Source of the DNA: Bacteroidales bacterium
Lineage (GTDB): Bacteria; Bacteroidota; Bacteroidia; Bacteroidales; UBA4181
Direction of reading: 5' to 3'
DNA length: 10,115 nucleotides
Assembly: GCA_031259205.1 (NCBI GenBank)
Contig: JAIRLS010000292.1
Location: 1 to 10,115, forward strand
In this document: positions 1 through 6,375 of the stretch, piece by piece
How positions within the stretch are numbered: position 1 is the first letter of the stretch
How the letters are laid out: each line of letters opens with the position of its first letter
Program-made: the position numbers and the translations under genes
Notes under the pieces: model-generated
The model's input: the letters and a program-made list of their open reading frames with translations, nothing else
Database searches by the model: none
Told to the model about the DNA's origin: nothing

Positions 1-480
1 AAAAAAATAATTCTGCTCAACGTACAAATAAAATCAAGCGATATTCCTCTTTTGCGCCTGCAACGTTATGAGCATCCCCATCCAAGAGTACAGAAAAAGA
101 TGGAGGCGCTTTATTTGAAAGGAATCGAACTTCCTAACAGGCAGATATGCAAGATATTAAACATAACCAATAACACCTTGCTTAAATACTTCCGTCAATA
201 CATGGAAGGAGGCATTGACGGGTTGAAAGAAGTTAAGTTTTATCGGCCACAGCGTAATTTGAAAGAATTTTCAGGCACTGTGGTGCGCTATCCGTATTTT
301 GTTCCCGCAATGTCGGGCAGAAAACGTGATAATGAGCTTGGAGCAATCAATGCCATTCCCCACGATTTACATGCCGTTTGCAATGAAACACATATTAATG
401 CTTTGAGTACTTGTGAATTATTAGAGCAGATAAGCAACATATATACAGGCAAAAATATAAGCATCATTATGGATAATGCA
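1..480 (+). pseudogene. IS630-family transposase remnant, internally deleted and 3'-truncated
   Basis: The reading frame is open from base 1, so the true start lies at or just before the window edge; the in-frame TTG at 52 is probably not the start. About the first 70 codons from there resemble the N-terminal helix-turn-helix of IS630-type transposases (QICKILNITNNTLLKYFRQY, then EGGIDGLKE). The frame then jumps to the catalytic region: SGRKRDNELGAINAI, the THINALSTCELLEQI segment, and a beta strand ending in IIMDNA, where IS630 enzymes carry a catalytic Asp. The segment normally between these parts, including the first catalytic Asp, is missing, and nothing after IIMDNA resembles the family's YLPPYSPxLNPIE end. 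The frame runs on into unrelated sequence to a stop at 733-735, so the apparent 227-residue protein is chimeric. I infer a dead element. Family recognition is by motif memory, not by search. Confidence 0.8.
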
Positions 481-554
481 CCATCGACGGCGGAAAGACG
501 AAAGACCCCGTCTTTGCCGACGCCGTACACCGGAAGGAAACGAGTAAGGAATGA
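480..554 (+). pseudogene. Orphan C-terminal tail of an unidentified gene
   Basis: Just after the transposase homology ends, a different frame reads 24 sense codons, beginning TIDGGKTKDPVFADAVHR and ending KETSKE, then TGA at 552-554. Composition and codon choice resemble the neighbouring real genes better than the transposase remnant. It ends 14 bases before the convergent SufT-like stop codon, a typical spacing for convergent genes. I infer that this is the surviving 3' end of a host gene whose 5' part was removed or displaced when the IS630 element inserted or rearranged. I cannot identify the parent family from so short a tail, and a chance open frame of this length is possible. Confidence 0.4.
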
Positions 555-568
555 AAAATCAAGACAGA

Positions 569-895
569 TTATAGAAGTCCCAATTCCAGTTTGGCTTCTT
601 CGCCGATCATATCCTGAGACCAGGGCGGATCGAAAACCAGCTCCACTTTCACGTCCGCCACTTCCGGAACACTTGCCGCCGCTTCCTTCACCTGAAGGAC
701 GATGTCGTCGGCTATCGGACAATTGGGCGCGGTAAGTGTCATTTTGATGAGTACCGAACGGTCGTCGCTCACGAGAATGTCGTAAATCAACCCCAAATCG
801 TACACATTGACGGGGATTTCCGGATCATATACTTCTCTTAATATGGCGATGATTTTAGTTTCTATCTGTAATAATTCTTTCATTTCCTGATTCAT
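569..895 (-). CDS. SufT-like / MIP18-family (DUF59) Fe-S cluster assembly protein
   Basis: This 108-residue protein has the full length and landmarks of the MIP18/DUF59 family: DPEIPVNVYDLGLIYDI at residues 24-40, the TAPNCP motif with the conserved reactive Cys at residue 59, and a late FDPPW segment (88-92). Family members help in Fe-S cluster assembly or carriage in the cytoplasm, usually beside suf genes; no enzymatic reaction is firmly assigned. The start ATG (895-893) overlaps the stop of the upstream sufE gene as ATGA, and AGGAG lies 5 bases before it. This is an unusually good Shine-Dalgarno for this phylum and suggests translational coupling. sufB, sufC, sufD and sufS are not in the window. 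The symbol sufT is plausible but left blank, since related paralogues such as PaaD and Mrp N-terminal domains share this fold. Confidence 0.88.
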   Translation of the reverse strand: MNQEMKELLQIETKIIAILREVYDPEIPVNVYDLGLIYDILVSDDRSVLIKMTLTAPNCPIADDIVLQVKEAAASVPEVADVKVELVFDPPWSQDMIGEEAKLELGLL

Positions 896-1326
896 AATTT
901 CTCCTTTTTAACACTGTCGAAAGCCAGCGCATACAGTTTCATCTGCTTTATCATCGACAAAAGTCCATTGGAGCGAGTGGGCGAGAGATGCTGTTTCAGT
1001 CCGATCCGGTCAATGAAATATAAATCGGCTTCTACGATATCCCTGGCTTTTTGGTGGGACAATATTCTGATCAATAGCGAAATGATACCTTTCGTGATAA
1101 TGGCGTCCGTTTCTGCCCGGAATACCACTGTTTCGCCGTCCGTTTCTGCTGTCAGCCACACACGCGACTGGCACCCGTTGATCAAGTATTCGTTGGTTTT
1201 GAATCTCGCCTCCAGCGGTTCAACGTCTTGACTGAGTTCGATCAGGTATTCATATTTGTCCAACCAGTCGTCGAATACTTCAAATTCCTTAATGATAGTA
1301 TCTTGTATGTCATTAATTGACTCCAT
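892..1326 (-). CDS. sufE: SufE-family cysteine desulfurase-associated sulfur acceptor
   Basis: The 144-residue product matches SufE in length and layout. An N-terminal helical region carries FEVFDDWLDKYEYLIELSQD (about 15-34). The active-site loop follows as NEYLINGCQSRVW, with the sulfur-accepting Cys at residue 52, equivalent to E. coli SufE Cys51. A C-terminal helical part contains GLKQHLSPTRSNGLLSMI (about 109-126), also family-typical. SufE takes persulfide sulfur from the desulfurase SufS and passes it to the SufBCD scaffold in the cytoplasm. It is the first gene of a two-gene minus-strand unit with the SufT-like gene. It starts at the ATG at 1326-1324, about 20 bases downstream of a TATCTTTG -7 box on the minus strand. 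Confidence 0.93.
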   Translation of the reverse strand: MESINDIQDTIIKEFEVFDDWLDKYEYLIELSQDVEPLEARFKTNEYLINGCQSRVWLTAETDGETVVFRAETDAIITKGIISLLIRILSHQKARDIVEADLYFIDRIGLKQHLSPTRSNGLLSMIKQMKLYALAFDSVKKEKL

Positions 1327-1346
1327 CCGTTCTAAAAATAAAAATT

Positions 1347-1354
1347 CAAAGATA
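1347..1354 (-). promoter_or_regulatory. Probable -7 box for sufE
   Basis: Read on the minus strand this is TATCTTTG, an exact match to the Bacteroidota -7 consensus TAnnTTTG, about 20 bases upstream of the sufE ATG. No good TTTG -33 box lies at the usual distance; that region is only T-rich. The call rests on motif and position. Confidence 0.55.
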
Positions 1355-1361
1355 AATATTC

Positions 1362-1391
1362 TTTGCTTTTTATAAAAAAAACGTACATTTG
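1362..1391 (+). promoter_or_regulatory. Bacteroidota-type promoter for the DUF6913-like/dapA operon
   Basis: TTTG at 1362-1365, an 18-base A/T-rich spacer, then TACATTTG at 1384-1391 match both boxes of the Bacteroidota housekeeping promoter (TTTG, then TAnnTTTG). The -7 box ends 24 bases before the ATG at 1416. Together with the opposite box at 1347-1354 it forms a compact divergent promoter region between the Fe-S pair and the dapA operon. Confidence 0.75.
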
Positions 1392-1415
1392 TAAATTATT
1401 ATTTAAGGCATAAAC

Positions 1416-1964
1416 ATGATGTGGTTCAATAATATACGGTTGAAAATCGGACGAAGGAAGCTTCATACGAAAACGACTGTCCTGAAACGGCAGAGAATGT
1501 TATTTGATTTTTCGTCTGCAAAGACCATTGGCATCATTTGTGCTTCCATTGATGAGAGAACCATTCTTATCCTGAAGGAGTTCCTGCATTTTCTTTCCCA
1601 AAAGAGCATTAAATATCAAGTTTTGGGATATTTTAATACCAAAAATATCCCCGAAAGTTATTTATTTTGGAAAGAGATGTATTTTTTTACCCAGAAGGAT
1701 TTGAATTTTTTCTTTATCCCCCGCTCGCCGGCAGTGGACACATTCATCCGCTATCCGTTTGACATGCTGATCAATTGCAGCATGGAAACGCATTTTCCGG
1801 TCAGCTATATTATGGGCGTTTCGGCGGCAAAGTGCAAAGTGGGAATCGGGAACGAAAAAGAGAATGATTTATCGCTGGACATCAAGAAAAAAGAAATCGG
1901 ATATTATTTGGAAAATGTCAAATTATATCTGACAAATCTGAGAATTAGGAAAGATGAACAATAA
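1416..1964 (+). CDS. DUF6913-like protein of unknown function, upstream of and overlapping dapA
   Basis: The 182-residue basic protein has no signal peptide or obvious membrane segment and is probably cytoplasmic. Its N-terminus is rich in Lys and Arg (about 8-27). Next comes an alternating beta/alpha pattern: KTIGIICASID (36-46), a helix around 49-63, then YQVLGYFN (67-74). The later motif YPFDMLINCSMETHFPVSYI (113-132), followed by AAKCKVGIG (137-145), is what I recall as characteristic of DUF6913, a Bacteroidota family with no known reaction. The ATG at 1416 is followed at once by a second ATG, and either could be used. The 3' end overlaps dapA by 11 bases in another frame, so the two are almost certainly co-transcribed and perhaps translationally coupled. 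Protein identity is firm; the family name is from memory. Confidence 0.75.
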   Translation: MMWFNNIRLKIGRRKLHTKTTVLKRQRMLFDFSSAKTIGIICASIDERTILILKEFLHFLSQKSIKYQVLGYFNTKNIPESYLFWKEMYFFTQKDLNFFFIPRSPAVDTFIRYPFDMLINCSMETHFPVSYIMGVSAAKCKVGIGNEKENDLSLDIKKKEIGYYLENVKLYLTNLRIRKDEQ

Positions 1965-2847
1965 TAAAAGCCAACTGTTTGAAGGCATGGGCGTAGCCTT
2001 AGTAACGCCTTTCAGGAAAAGCGGAGGAATTGATTTCGATTCGCTTGAAAATATTGCCTGTCACTGTCTTGCCGGCGGCGCGGATTATCTGGTCGTGGCG
2101 GGAACGACAGGCGAAGCGGCAACCCTCAGCCGTGAGGAACAGGAAAACGCCGTTCGTTGCGTGGCAGCGCAAGCGGCGGGAAAAGCACGGGTCGTTGCCG
2201 GTATTGGGGGAAACGACACGGCCGGCGTCCTGCGGACAATCGAACATACCGATTTTACCGGAATCTCAGGGATACTGTCCGTGGCTCCCTATTACAACAA
2301 ACCGGCACAGGCAGGCATCATTGCCCATTTCAAGGCCATTGCCGCCCAAAGTCCCGTACCTTTGATCCTGTACAACATTCCCGGACGCACAGGCATTAAC
2401 ATGACAGCGGAAACTACACTGGAACTTGCACAGGAAAAAAATATCGCAGGAATAAAAGAAGCATCGGGTAACCTGACACAAATAATGACCATCATTGCCG
2501 GACGGCCGGACGGTTTCGCCGTCATCTCCGGCGATGACACCATTACGCTTCCACTGATAGCCGCAGGCGGCGACGGGGTCATTTCCGTAGCAGCCAACGC
2601 TTTCCCCCGGCAAATGGCAACACTGGTGAACGAAGCTCTGGCAGGACACATGCAACAGGCGCGAACAGCTCACTACCGGCTGCTGCCGCTATTCGAAGCG
2701 CAAATGACCGACGGTAACCCGGCGGGTATTAAAGCCGTCCTGCATTTGCTCGGCAAGGCAGAAAACGTGCTGCGTCTGCCGCTGGTACCCGTTTCATCCC
2801 AAACACTCGAACGGATAAAAAAAATCCTCCAACCGCTTATACAGTAA
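1954..2847 (+). CDS. dapA: 4-hydroxy-tetrahydrodipicolinate synthase
   Basis: DapA condenses pyruvate with aspartate-4-semialdehyde, the first committed step to meso-diaminopimelate and lysine, which supplies peptidoglycan. The 297-residue TIM-barrel enzyme has normal length and every expected catalytic residue, with a constant offset of 7 from E. coli numbering. These are Thr51-Thr52 in AGTTGEAATLS, Tyr114 in SVAPYYNKP, Tyr140 in LYNIPGRTG, Arg145, and the Schiff-base Lys168 in IAGIKEASG. GDD at 193-195 is also typical. The ATG at 1954 lies inside the end of the DUF6913-like gene, with AGGA a few bases upstream; an in-frame ATG at 1987 would cut into the first barrel strand, so 1954 is preferred. 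No separate promoter is seen. Confidence 0.97.
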   Translation: MNNNKSQLFEGMGVALVTPFRKSGGIDFDSLENIACHCLAGGADYLVVAGTTGEAATLSREEQENAVRCVAAQAAGKARVVAGIGGNDTAGVLRTIEHTDFTGISGILSVAPYYNKPAQAGIIAHFKAIAAQSPVPLILYNIPGRTGINMTAETTLELAQEKNIAGIKEASGNLTQIMTIIAGRPDGFAVISGDDTITLPLIAAGGDGVISVAANAFPRQMATLVNEALAGHMQQARTAHYRLLPLFEAQMTDGNPAGIKAVLHLLGKAENVLRLPLVPVSSQTLERIKKILQPLIQ

Positions 2848-2864
2848 CTCCTAACCTCCAAACC

Positions 2865-4106
2865 ATGAAAACGCCACACCTCTTACATAACCCCCTTTTG
2901 ATCATGACAGTTTTGAATACTCTTTCGTGTAATCAGCCTTCCAAAAAACAGGCTATGGAAAAATTTGAACCGGGTACTTTCGGGTACGACCTGCAATTCC
3001 TGACGCGGCACGACAGCGACCTGATCGTCTTAAAGAACGAAGACGGGAATGCACAGGTGGCGCTTTCGGCAAAATATCAGGGGAAAGTGTTTACCTCAAC
3101 GGCGCAGGGCTTGCAGGGAAAAAGCCTGGGATGGATTAACTACCGCGCTTTCGACAATATCGTTGCCGGAGCGCATATCAATGCCACCGGAGGCGAAGAT
3201 CGCATGTGGATAGGCCCCGAAGGCGGACAGTTTTCGCTCTTTTTCAAACCCGGCGCAGACATGGTTTACGACAACTGGTTCACCCCTCCCGCTTACGACA
3301 TTGAACCGTGGGAACTGACCTCCGCCGATAAAAACACCGTCCGTTTCCGCAAAAAAATGTCCCTCTCCAATTTCTCCGGGACACATTTCGATTTGACGCT
3401 CGAACGCCGCGTAACACTGCTGGGACAGGAGCAAACCGCCGCATTGCTGGAACTTCCGCCCGTCGACGTAAACTCGGTGGCTTTTGAAACCGTCAATACC
3501 ATCGTCAACACCGGATCAAAACCATGGGAAAAAGCAACCGGAACAGTGTGCATCTGGATGCTGGACATGCTGACCTGCGGCGACGGCGTAACCATCATAA
3601 CCCCCTATCGCGCCGGTGATGAAAAAGACCTGGGAAAAATTGCCACCACCGATTATTTCGGCACGATACCGCCCGAATGGCTACGCATCACCGATAAAGC
3701 GTTATTCCTGAAAGCCGACGGCAAAAAACGCGCCAAAACAGGTCTTTCCCCAGCGAGAGCGCTGCCGGTATCCGGATGTTACGATGAAACAAACAAAATA
3801 TTGACCATCATAAAATACAGCGTTCATCCGGAAGCCGAATACATCAACCAACTGTGGGAAATACAGGAACAGCCCTTCGCGGGAGATGCGGTTAACGCAT
3901 ACAATGACGGCCCGCTGGACGACGGCAGTCAGATGGGGCCTTTCCTTGAAATCGAAAGTTCCTCGCCGGCAGCCCTGCTCGCTCCGGCCGCCTCAATGAC
4001 ACACGACCATACGGTATTCCACTTCACCGGCAGCGAATCCGAACTGAGCAAAATATCCGAAAAAGTCCTGCATCTGACCATCGAAGAAATCAAGGCGGTT
4101 TTCTAA
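2865..4106 (+). CDS. DUF6786-like putative lipoprotein, possible mutarotase-type fold
   Basis: The 413-residue product begins with a short basic start and a hydrophobic stretch ending NTLSC (Cys22). This resembles a lipoprotein signal, although Thr rather than Leu sits at -3, so export as a lipoprotein is likely but not certain. The mature part is rich in beta strands and aromatic residues. DRMWIGPEGGQFSLFF (about 112-127), then WFTPPAYDIEPWE, is the signature I recall from DUF6786 proteins, a Bacteroidota family whose fold I believe is related to galactose-mutarotase-like domains. No catalytic assignment can be made. It starts 17 bases after dapA with no visible promoter or ribosome binding site, so it may be co-transcribed with dapA, although nothing in the sequence ties it to lysine synthesis. 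A stem-loop spans its stop codon. Confidence 0.72.
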   Translation: MKTPHLLHNPLLIMTVLNTLSCNQPSKKQAMEKFEPGTFGYDLQFLTRHDSDLIVLKNEDGNAQVALSAKYQGKVFTSTAQGLQGKSLGWINYRAFDNIVAGAHINATGGEDRMWIGPEGGQFSLFFKPGADMVYDNWFTPPAYDIEPWELTSADKNTVRFRKKMSLSNFSGTHFDLTLERRVTLLGQEQTAALLELPPVDVNSVAFETVNTIVNTGSKPWEKATGTVCIWMLDMLTCGDGVTIITPYRAGDEKDLGKIATTDYFGTIPPEWLRITDKALFLKADGKKRAKTGLSPARALPVSGCYDETNKILTIIKYSVHPEAEYINQLWEIQEQPFAGDAVNAYNDGPLDDGSQMGPFLEIESSSPAALLAPAASMTHDHTVFHFTGSESELSKISEKVLHLTIEEIKAVF

Positions 4107-4114
4107 GAAACCGC
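4095..4114 (+). terminator. Stem-loop over the stop codon of the DUF6786-like gene
   Basis: GCGGTTT (4095-4101) and AAACCGC (4108-4114) form a perfect 7-bp stem with a 6-base loop that contains the TAA stop. No T-run follows, so it is not a classical intrinsic terminator. It could stabilise the mRNA 3' end or be incidental. Confidence 0.35.
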
Positions 4115-4161
4115 TATCCGCCCGAACAACTGCGAGCTGCGGGAATGTTTTCCGTCCTCCT

Positions 4162-4256
4162 GACTTCGTGGTTTTTTTCAACCACAAAGGACATAAAGTT
4201 TCACGAAGTTTCTTTACTTTGTGTTACTTCTGCGACTTCGTGGTTAAAAAAAGTCC
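4162..4256. repeat. Intergenic repeat of the CACGAAG/CACAAAG type
   Basis: GACTTCGTGGTT occurs twice in direct orientation (4162-4173 and 4234-4245). Between the copies lie inverted versions: AACCACAAAGG (4180-4190), TCACGAAGTT (4201-4210) and ACTTTGTG (4216-4223). CACAAAG (4183-4189) pairs with CTTTGTG (4217-4223), and GTGGTT (4168-4173) with AACCAC (4180-4185). The same vocabulary (ACCACAAAGG, CACGAAG, CACAAAG) is familiar from dispersed intergenic repeats in many Bacteroidota and other environmental genomes, where it yields spurious small proteins such as NHKGHK. The apparent open frames here on both strands are such artefacts. Whether this copy belongs to a genome-wide family cannot be shown from one window. 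Confidence 0.65.
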
Positions 4257-4341
4257 TGACGGGACGTTGGTCGTGTCCGGCCATTTGGAAATCATTCAAA
4301 ATAAGCGATGGTATCATTATTTTTGTACCGACATCTTTCGG

Positions 4342-4413
4342 ATGAGCAAAAAAATAAAAACGGGAAAAACTCGGAAAACAAGACCTCAAATGGAACAGCC
4401 CGCGAACCCATAG
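4342..4413 (+). CDS. Possible 23-residue basic small ORF (doubtful)
   Basis: ATG at 4342 opens a frame reading MSKKIKTGKTRKTRPQMEQP and three more residues to a TAG at 4411-4413. It lies 16 bases downstream of TATTTTTG (4318-4325), a match to the Bacteroidota -7 consensus, but there is no matching -33 box and no ribosome binding site. The protein would be short, strongly basic and probably disordered. It could be the start of a gene lost after 4413, where the repeated motif begins, or it could be chance. I do not recognise it. Confidence 0.15.
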   Translation: MSKKIKTGKTRKTRPQMEQPANP

Positions 4414-4434
4414 CGCCTCAAAAAAGACTTAGCC
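4414..4434 (+). repeat. Inverted-pair motif, copy 1
   Basis: CGCCTC, a run of six A, then GACTTAGCC. A nearly identical sequence, with one more A and one C-to-T change, occurs in opposite orientation at 9876-9897. The pair brackets the 4.4-9.9 kb gene block. The nature of the motif is unknown. Confidence 0.5.
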
Positions 4435-4470
4435 CTTGATTTTCGGCTTGCGACAATCAAATTTTTCATT

Positions 4471-4478
4471 TACCTTTG
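4471..4478 (+). promoter_or_regulatory. Probable -7 box for the sigma-54 activator and lptE
   Basis: TACCTTTG matches TAnnTTTG exactly and ends 17 bases before the ATG at 4496. A partial -33 box (CTTG, 4447-4450) lies 20 bases upstream, slightly wider than the 18-base spacing seen elsewhere in this window. The position supports the ATG at 4496 over an upstream in-frame TTG at 4436, which would place the start codon before the promoter. Confidence 0.65.
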
Positions 4479-4495
4479 TATTTCAATTTATCGTC

Positions 4496-5671
4496 ATGGA
4501 AGAGCTTCAAAAAAACAAACAACGTTTTGGTATTATTGGCAATGCGCCTTCTTTGAACAGGGCTATCGAAGTGGCCATGCAGGTGGCGCCTACCGATTTG
4601 TCGGTATTGATCACCGGGGAAAGCGGAGTGGGGAAAGAAGTTTTTCCTCAAATTATCCACCAGAACAGTAACCGGAAACATGGCCCTTATATTGCCGTCA
4701 ATTGCGGCGCCATTCCGGAAGGCACTATCGACTCGGAGTTGTTTGGTCACGAAAAAGGCTCGTTCACAGGCGCTTCCGATAGCCGGAAAGGTTATTTTGA
4801 AGTGGCCCACAACGGCACTATTTTTCTCGACGAGGTGGCCGACCTTCCGATGCCTACACAGGTACGGCTGTTGCGCGTATTGGAAACAGGCGAATTTATT
4901 AAAGTAGGCGCTTCCAAAGTGATGAAAAGCAATGTCCGTGTAATTGCTGCCACCAATGTGAATATCCCTGAATTTATCGCACGCGGCCGATTTCGGGAAG
5001 ACCTTTATTACAGGCTCAACACGGTACCCATTTTCATACAGCCGCTGCGAGATCGAAAAGAAGATGTTTTCCTGTTGTTCAGGAAATTTGCGGCAGATTT
5101 TGCCGAAACTTACCGTATGCCTGCTATTCAGTTAACCGAAGAAGCTCAACAGAAACTGGTCAATTACCACTGGCCGGGCAATATCCGCCAGTTAAAGAAC
5201 ATCGCCGAACAGATCTCCGTCATTGAGCGACAGCGTACCATCAGCGCGGACATTTTGCAGCAATACCTGCCCGTACAGGTACACCTGCCGGTGCTGTACG
5301 GCAAAGACGACGGCAAAACCTTTGCCTCCGAAATGGACATTTACAATACCCTGCTGGAAATGCGCAAGGATATCACCGCCCTGAAACGGCTGGTGGCCGA
5401 AATTATGCACCAGAACACATCGCAGGAAACGCCCGTATTTGCCCCTAAAAACTACGTGGAAAGAATTCCCGAACGGATGAATGTCCCGGAAATTATTGAT
5501 ACGCAGGAGATACAGGATGAATCCCTGTCTATTGCGGAGCGGGAAGCCGACCTTATCGGGAAAGCGCTGGAAAAATACGGCGGACGTCGCAGAAATGCCG
5601 CCAAAGAACTCGGCATTTCCGAGCGAACGCTCTATCGGAAAATCAAAGAATATAACCTGGAAAACAACTGA
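4496..5671 (+). CDS. Sigma-54-interacting AAA+ transcriptional activator without a sensor domain
   Basis: The 391-residue protein is an enhancer-binding activator of sigma-54 RNA polymerase. The AAA+ domain starts almost at residue 1. It has Walker A GESGVGKE (41-48), the sigma-54-contacting loop GSFTGA (88-93), Walker B GTIFLDE (107-113), and the arginine-finger region FREDLYYRL (166-174). A Fis-type helix-turn-helix ends the protein (KYGGRRRNAAKELGISERTL). There is no N-terminal receiver, GAF or PAS domain, so activity is probably set by abundance or a partner rather than phosphorylation. The exact target is unknown, and no -24/-12 site was seen in the window. It sits 5 bases before lptE, and I recall the same pairing in other Bacteroidales. 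A TTG at 4436 would add 20 residues overlapping the promoter, so the ATG at 4496 is chosen. Confidence 0.95.
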   Translation: MEELQKNKQRFGIIGNAPSLNRAIEVAMQVAPTDLSVLITGESGVGKEVFPQIIHQNSNRKHGPYIAVNCGAIPEGTIDSELFGHEKGSFTGASDSRKGYFEVAHNGTIFLDEVADLPMPTQVRLLRVLETGEFIKVGASKVMKSNVRVIAATNVNIPEFIARGRFREDLYYRLNTVPIFIQPLRDRKEDVFLLFRKFAADFAETYRMPAIQLTEEAQQKLVNYHWPGNIRQLKNIAEQISVIERQRTISADILQQYLPVQVHLPVLYGKDDGKTFASEMDIYNTLLEMRKDITALKRLVAEIMHQNTSQETPVFAPKNYVERIPERMNVPEIIDTQEIQDESLSIAEREADLIGKALEKYGGRRRNAAKELGISERTLYRKIKEYNLENN

Positions 5672-5676
5672 TAAGC

Positions 5677-6183
5677 ATGAAAACAAAGTCGTTGCCGGTT
5701 TTTTTGGCGGCACTGCTATTACCGTTCTCTTGCGGGAAAATAGTCTTCAACATGTCGGGGGCCTCGGTAGCGCCTGCCAAAACCTGTCAGGTGAATTATA
5801 TCGAGAACCGTGCCGAAATTGTCAATCCACGCCTGAGTTATCTGGTGACGGAAGGGCTGAAAGACAAAATACAGGCCAACAGTAGCCTCAAGCTGGTCAA
5901 TAACAACGCCGATGTGATGTTTGAGGGCGAAATCACAGGCTACAATGTACAGCCTCAGGCCGTCGCCGCTACCGGAGTAGCGGCCAAAGACAGGCTCACC
6001 GTAACCGTCAAAATCAAGTTCTCCAACGAGGTGAAACCGGAAAACAGCTACGAAAAATCATTCTCCCGTTTCGCCGAATATTCCAGCGGAACCGCCTTTA
6101 CCACCGTCGAAGGGCAGTTAGTAGATGAAATTTTGGAACAACTGATGGACGACATTTTCAACGAAGCCTTTTCCACATGGTAG
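5677..6183 (+). CDS. lptE: LptE family lipoprotein, LPS assembly
   Basis: LptE is the outer-membrane lipoprotein that plugs LptD, the translocon inserting LPS into the outer leaflet. The 168-residue product has a signal peptide (LPVFLAALLLPFSC) with the candidate lipid-modified Cys at 19, though Pro at -3 makes the lipobox atypical. The mature domain follows the Bacteroidota LptE pattern: a strand NYIENRAEIVNPRLSYLVTE (about 40-59), KLVNNNADVMFEGEITGY (about 77-94), the strand AAKDRLTVTVKIKFSNE, and a C-terminal helix EQLMDDIFNEAFSTW. It begins 5 bases after the sigma-54 activator and has no promoter of its own, so both are likely one transcript. SecG, which I recall as a frequent downstream neighbour in Bacteroidales, is not here. 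Confidence 0.9.
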   Translation: MKTKSLPVFLAALLLPFSCGKIVFNMSGASVAPAKTCQVNYIENRAEIVNPRLSYLVTEGLKDKIQANSSLKLVNNNADVMFEGEITGYNVQPQAVAATGVAAKDRLTVTVKIKFSNEVKPENSYEKSFSRFAEYSSGTAFTTVEGQLVDEILEQLMDDIFNEAFSTW

Positions 6184-6189
6184 AGGAAA

Positions 6190-6249
6190 CACATAATCGC
6201 ATGTGAATCAGCGAGGTTTTTGACATGTCATTAAAATGTCGCCTTTTTT
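6190..6249 (+). terminator. Possible weak terminator after lptE
   Basis: Two small hairpins follow the lptE stop: CACAT (6190-6194) with ATGTG (6201-6205), and GACAT (6222-6226) with ATGTC (6236-6240). The second is followed after three bases by six T (6244-6249). The stems are only 5 bp, so termination is plausible but weak. Confidence 0.4.
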
Positions 6250-6283
6250 ATCTCATAAAAATAATTAAATTAATCATCCGACT

Positions 6284-6313
6284 GTTGATTATTTTTATTT
6301 TTTTATAACTTTG
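6284..6313 (+). promoter_or_regulatory. Bacteroidota-type promoter for the TPR gene
   Basis: GTTG (6284-6287, one mismatch to TTTG), an 18-base A/T spacer, then TAACTTTG (6306-6313) match the two-box promoter with the same spacing as at 1362-1391. The region is very A/T-rich. The -7 box lies about 62 bases before the ATG, leaving a leader of roughly 55 bases in which I see no clear structure. Confidence 0.75.
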
Positions 6314-6375
6314 CACGAAAATTAATATCGAATAGTGATTAAACAAATGAATGTTTTATTAAAAGTTTAGGTAGA

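Larger units (their letters stand above)
4107..4495. other. 389-base intergenic region before the sigma-54 activator
   Basis: No convincing gene is present. In order it holds the second half of the stem-loop at 4095-4114; the CACGAAG-type repeat at 4162-4256; an isolated TATTTTTG box (4318-4325) followed by a 23-codon basic open frame (4342-4413); one copy of a ~21-base motif (4414-4434) that recurs inverted at 9876-9897; and the activator's promoter at 4471-4478. The combination of repeats and unclear small frames suggests a site that has received or lost insertions. Confidence 0.7.

Noticed and set aside
4145..4413. Overlapping 66- to 81-codon open frames on both strands in the intergenic region.
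   Set aside because: They arise from the CACGAAG/CACAAAG repeat and read as the familiar spurious NHKGHK-type products; no ribosome binding site or conserved domain supports them.
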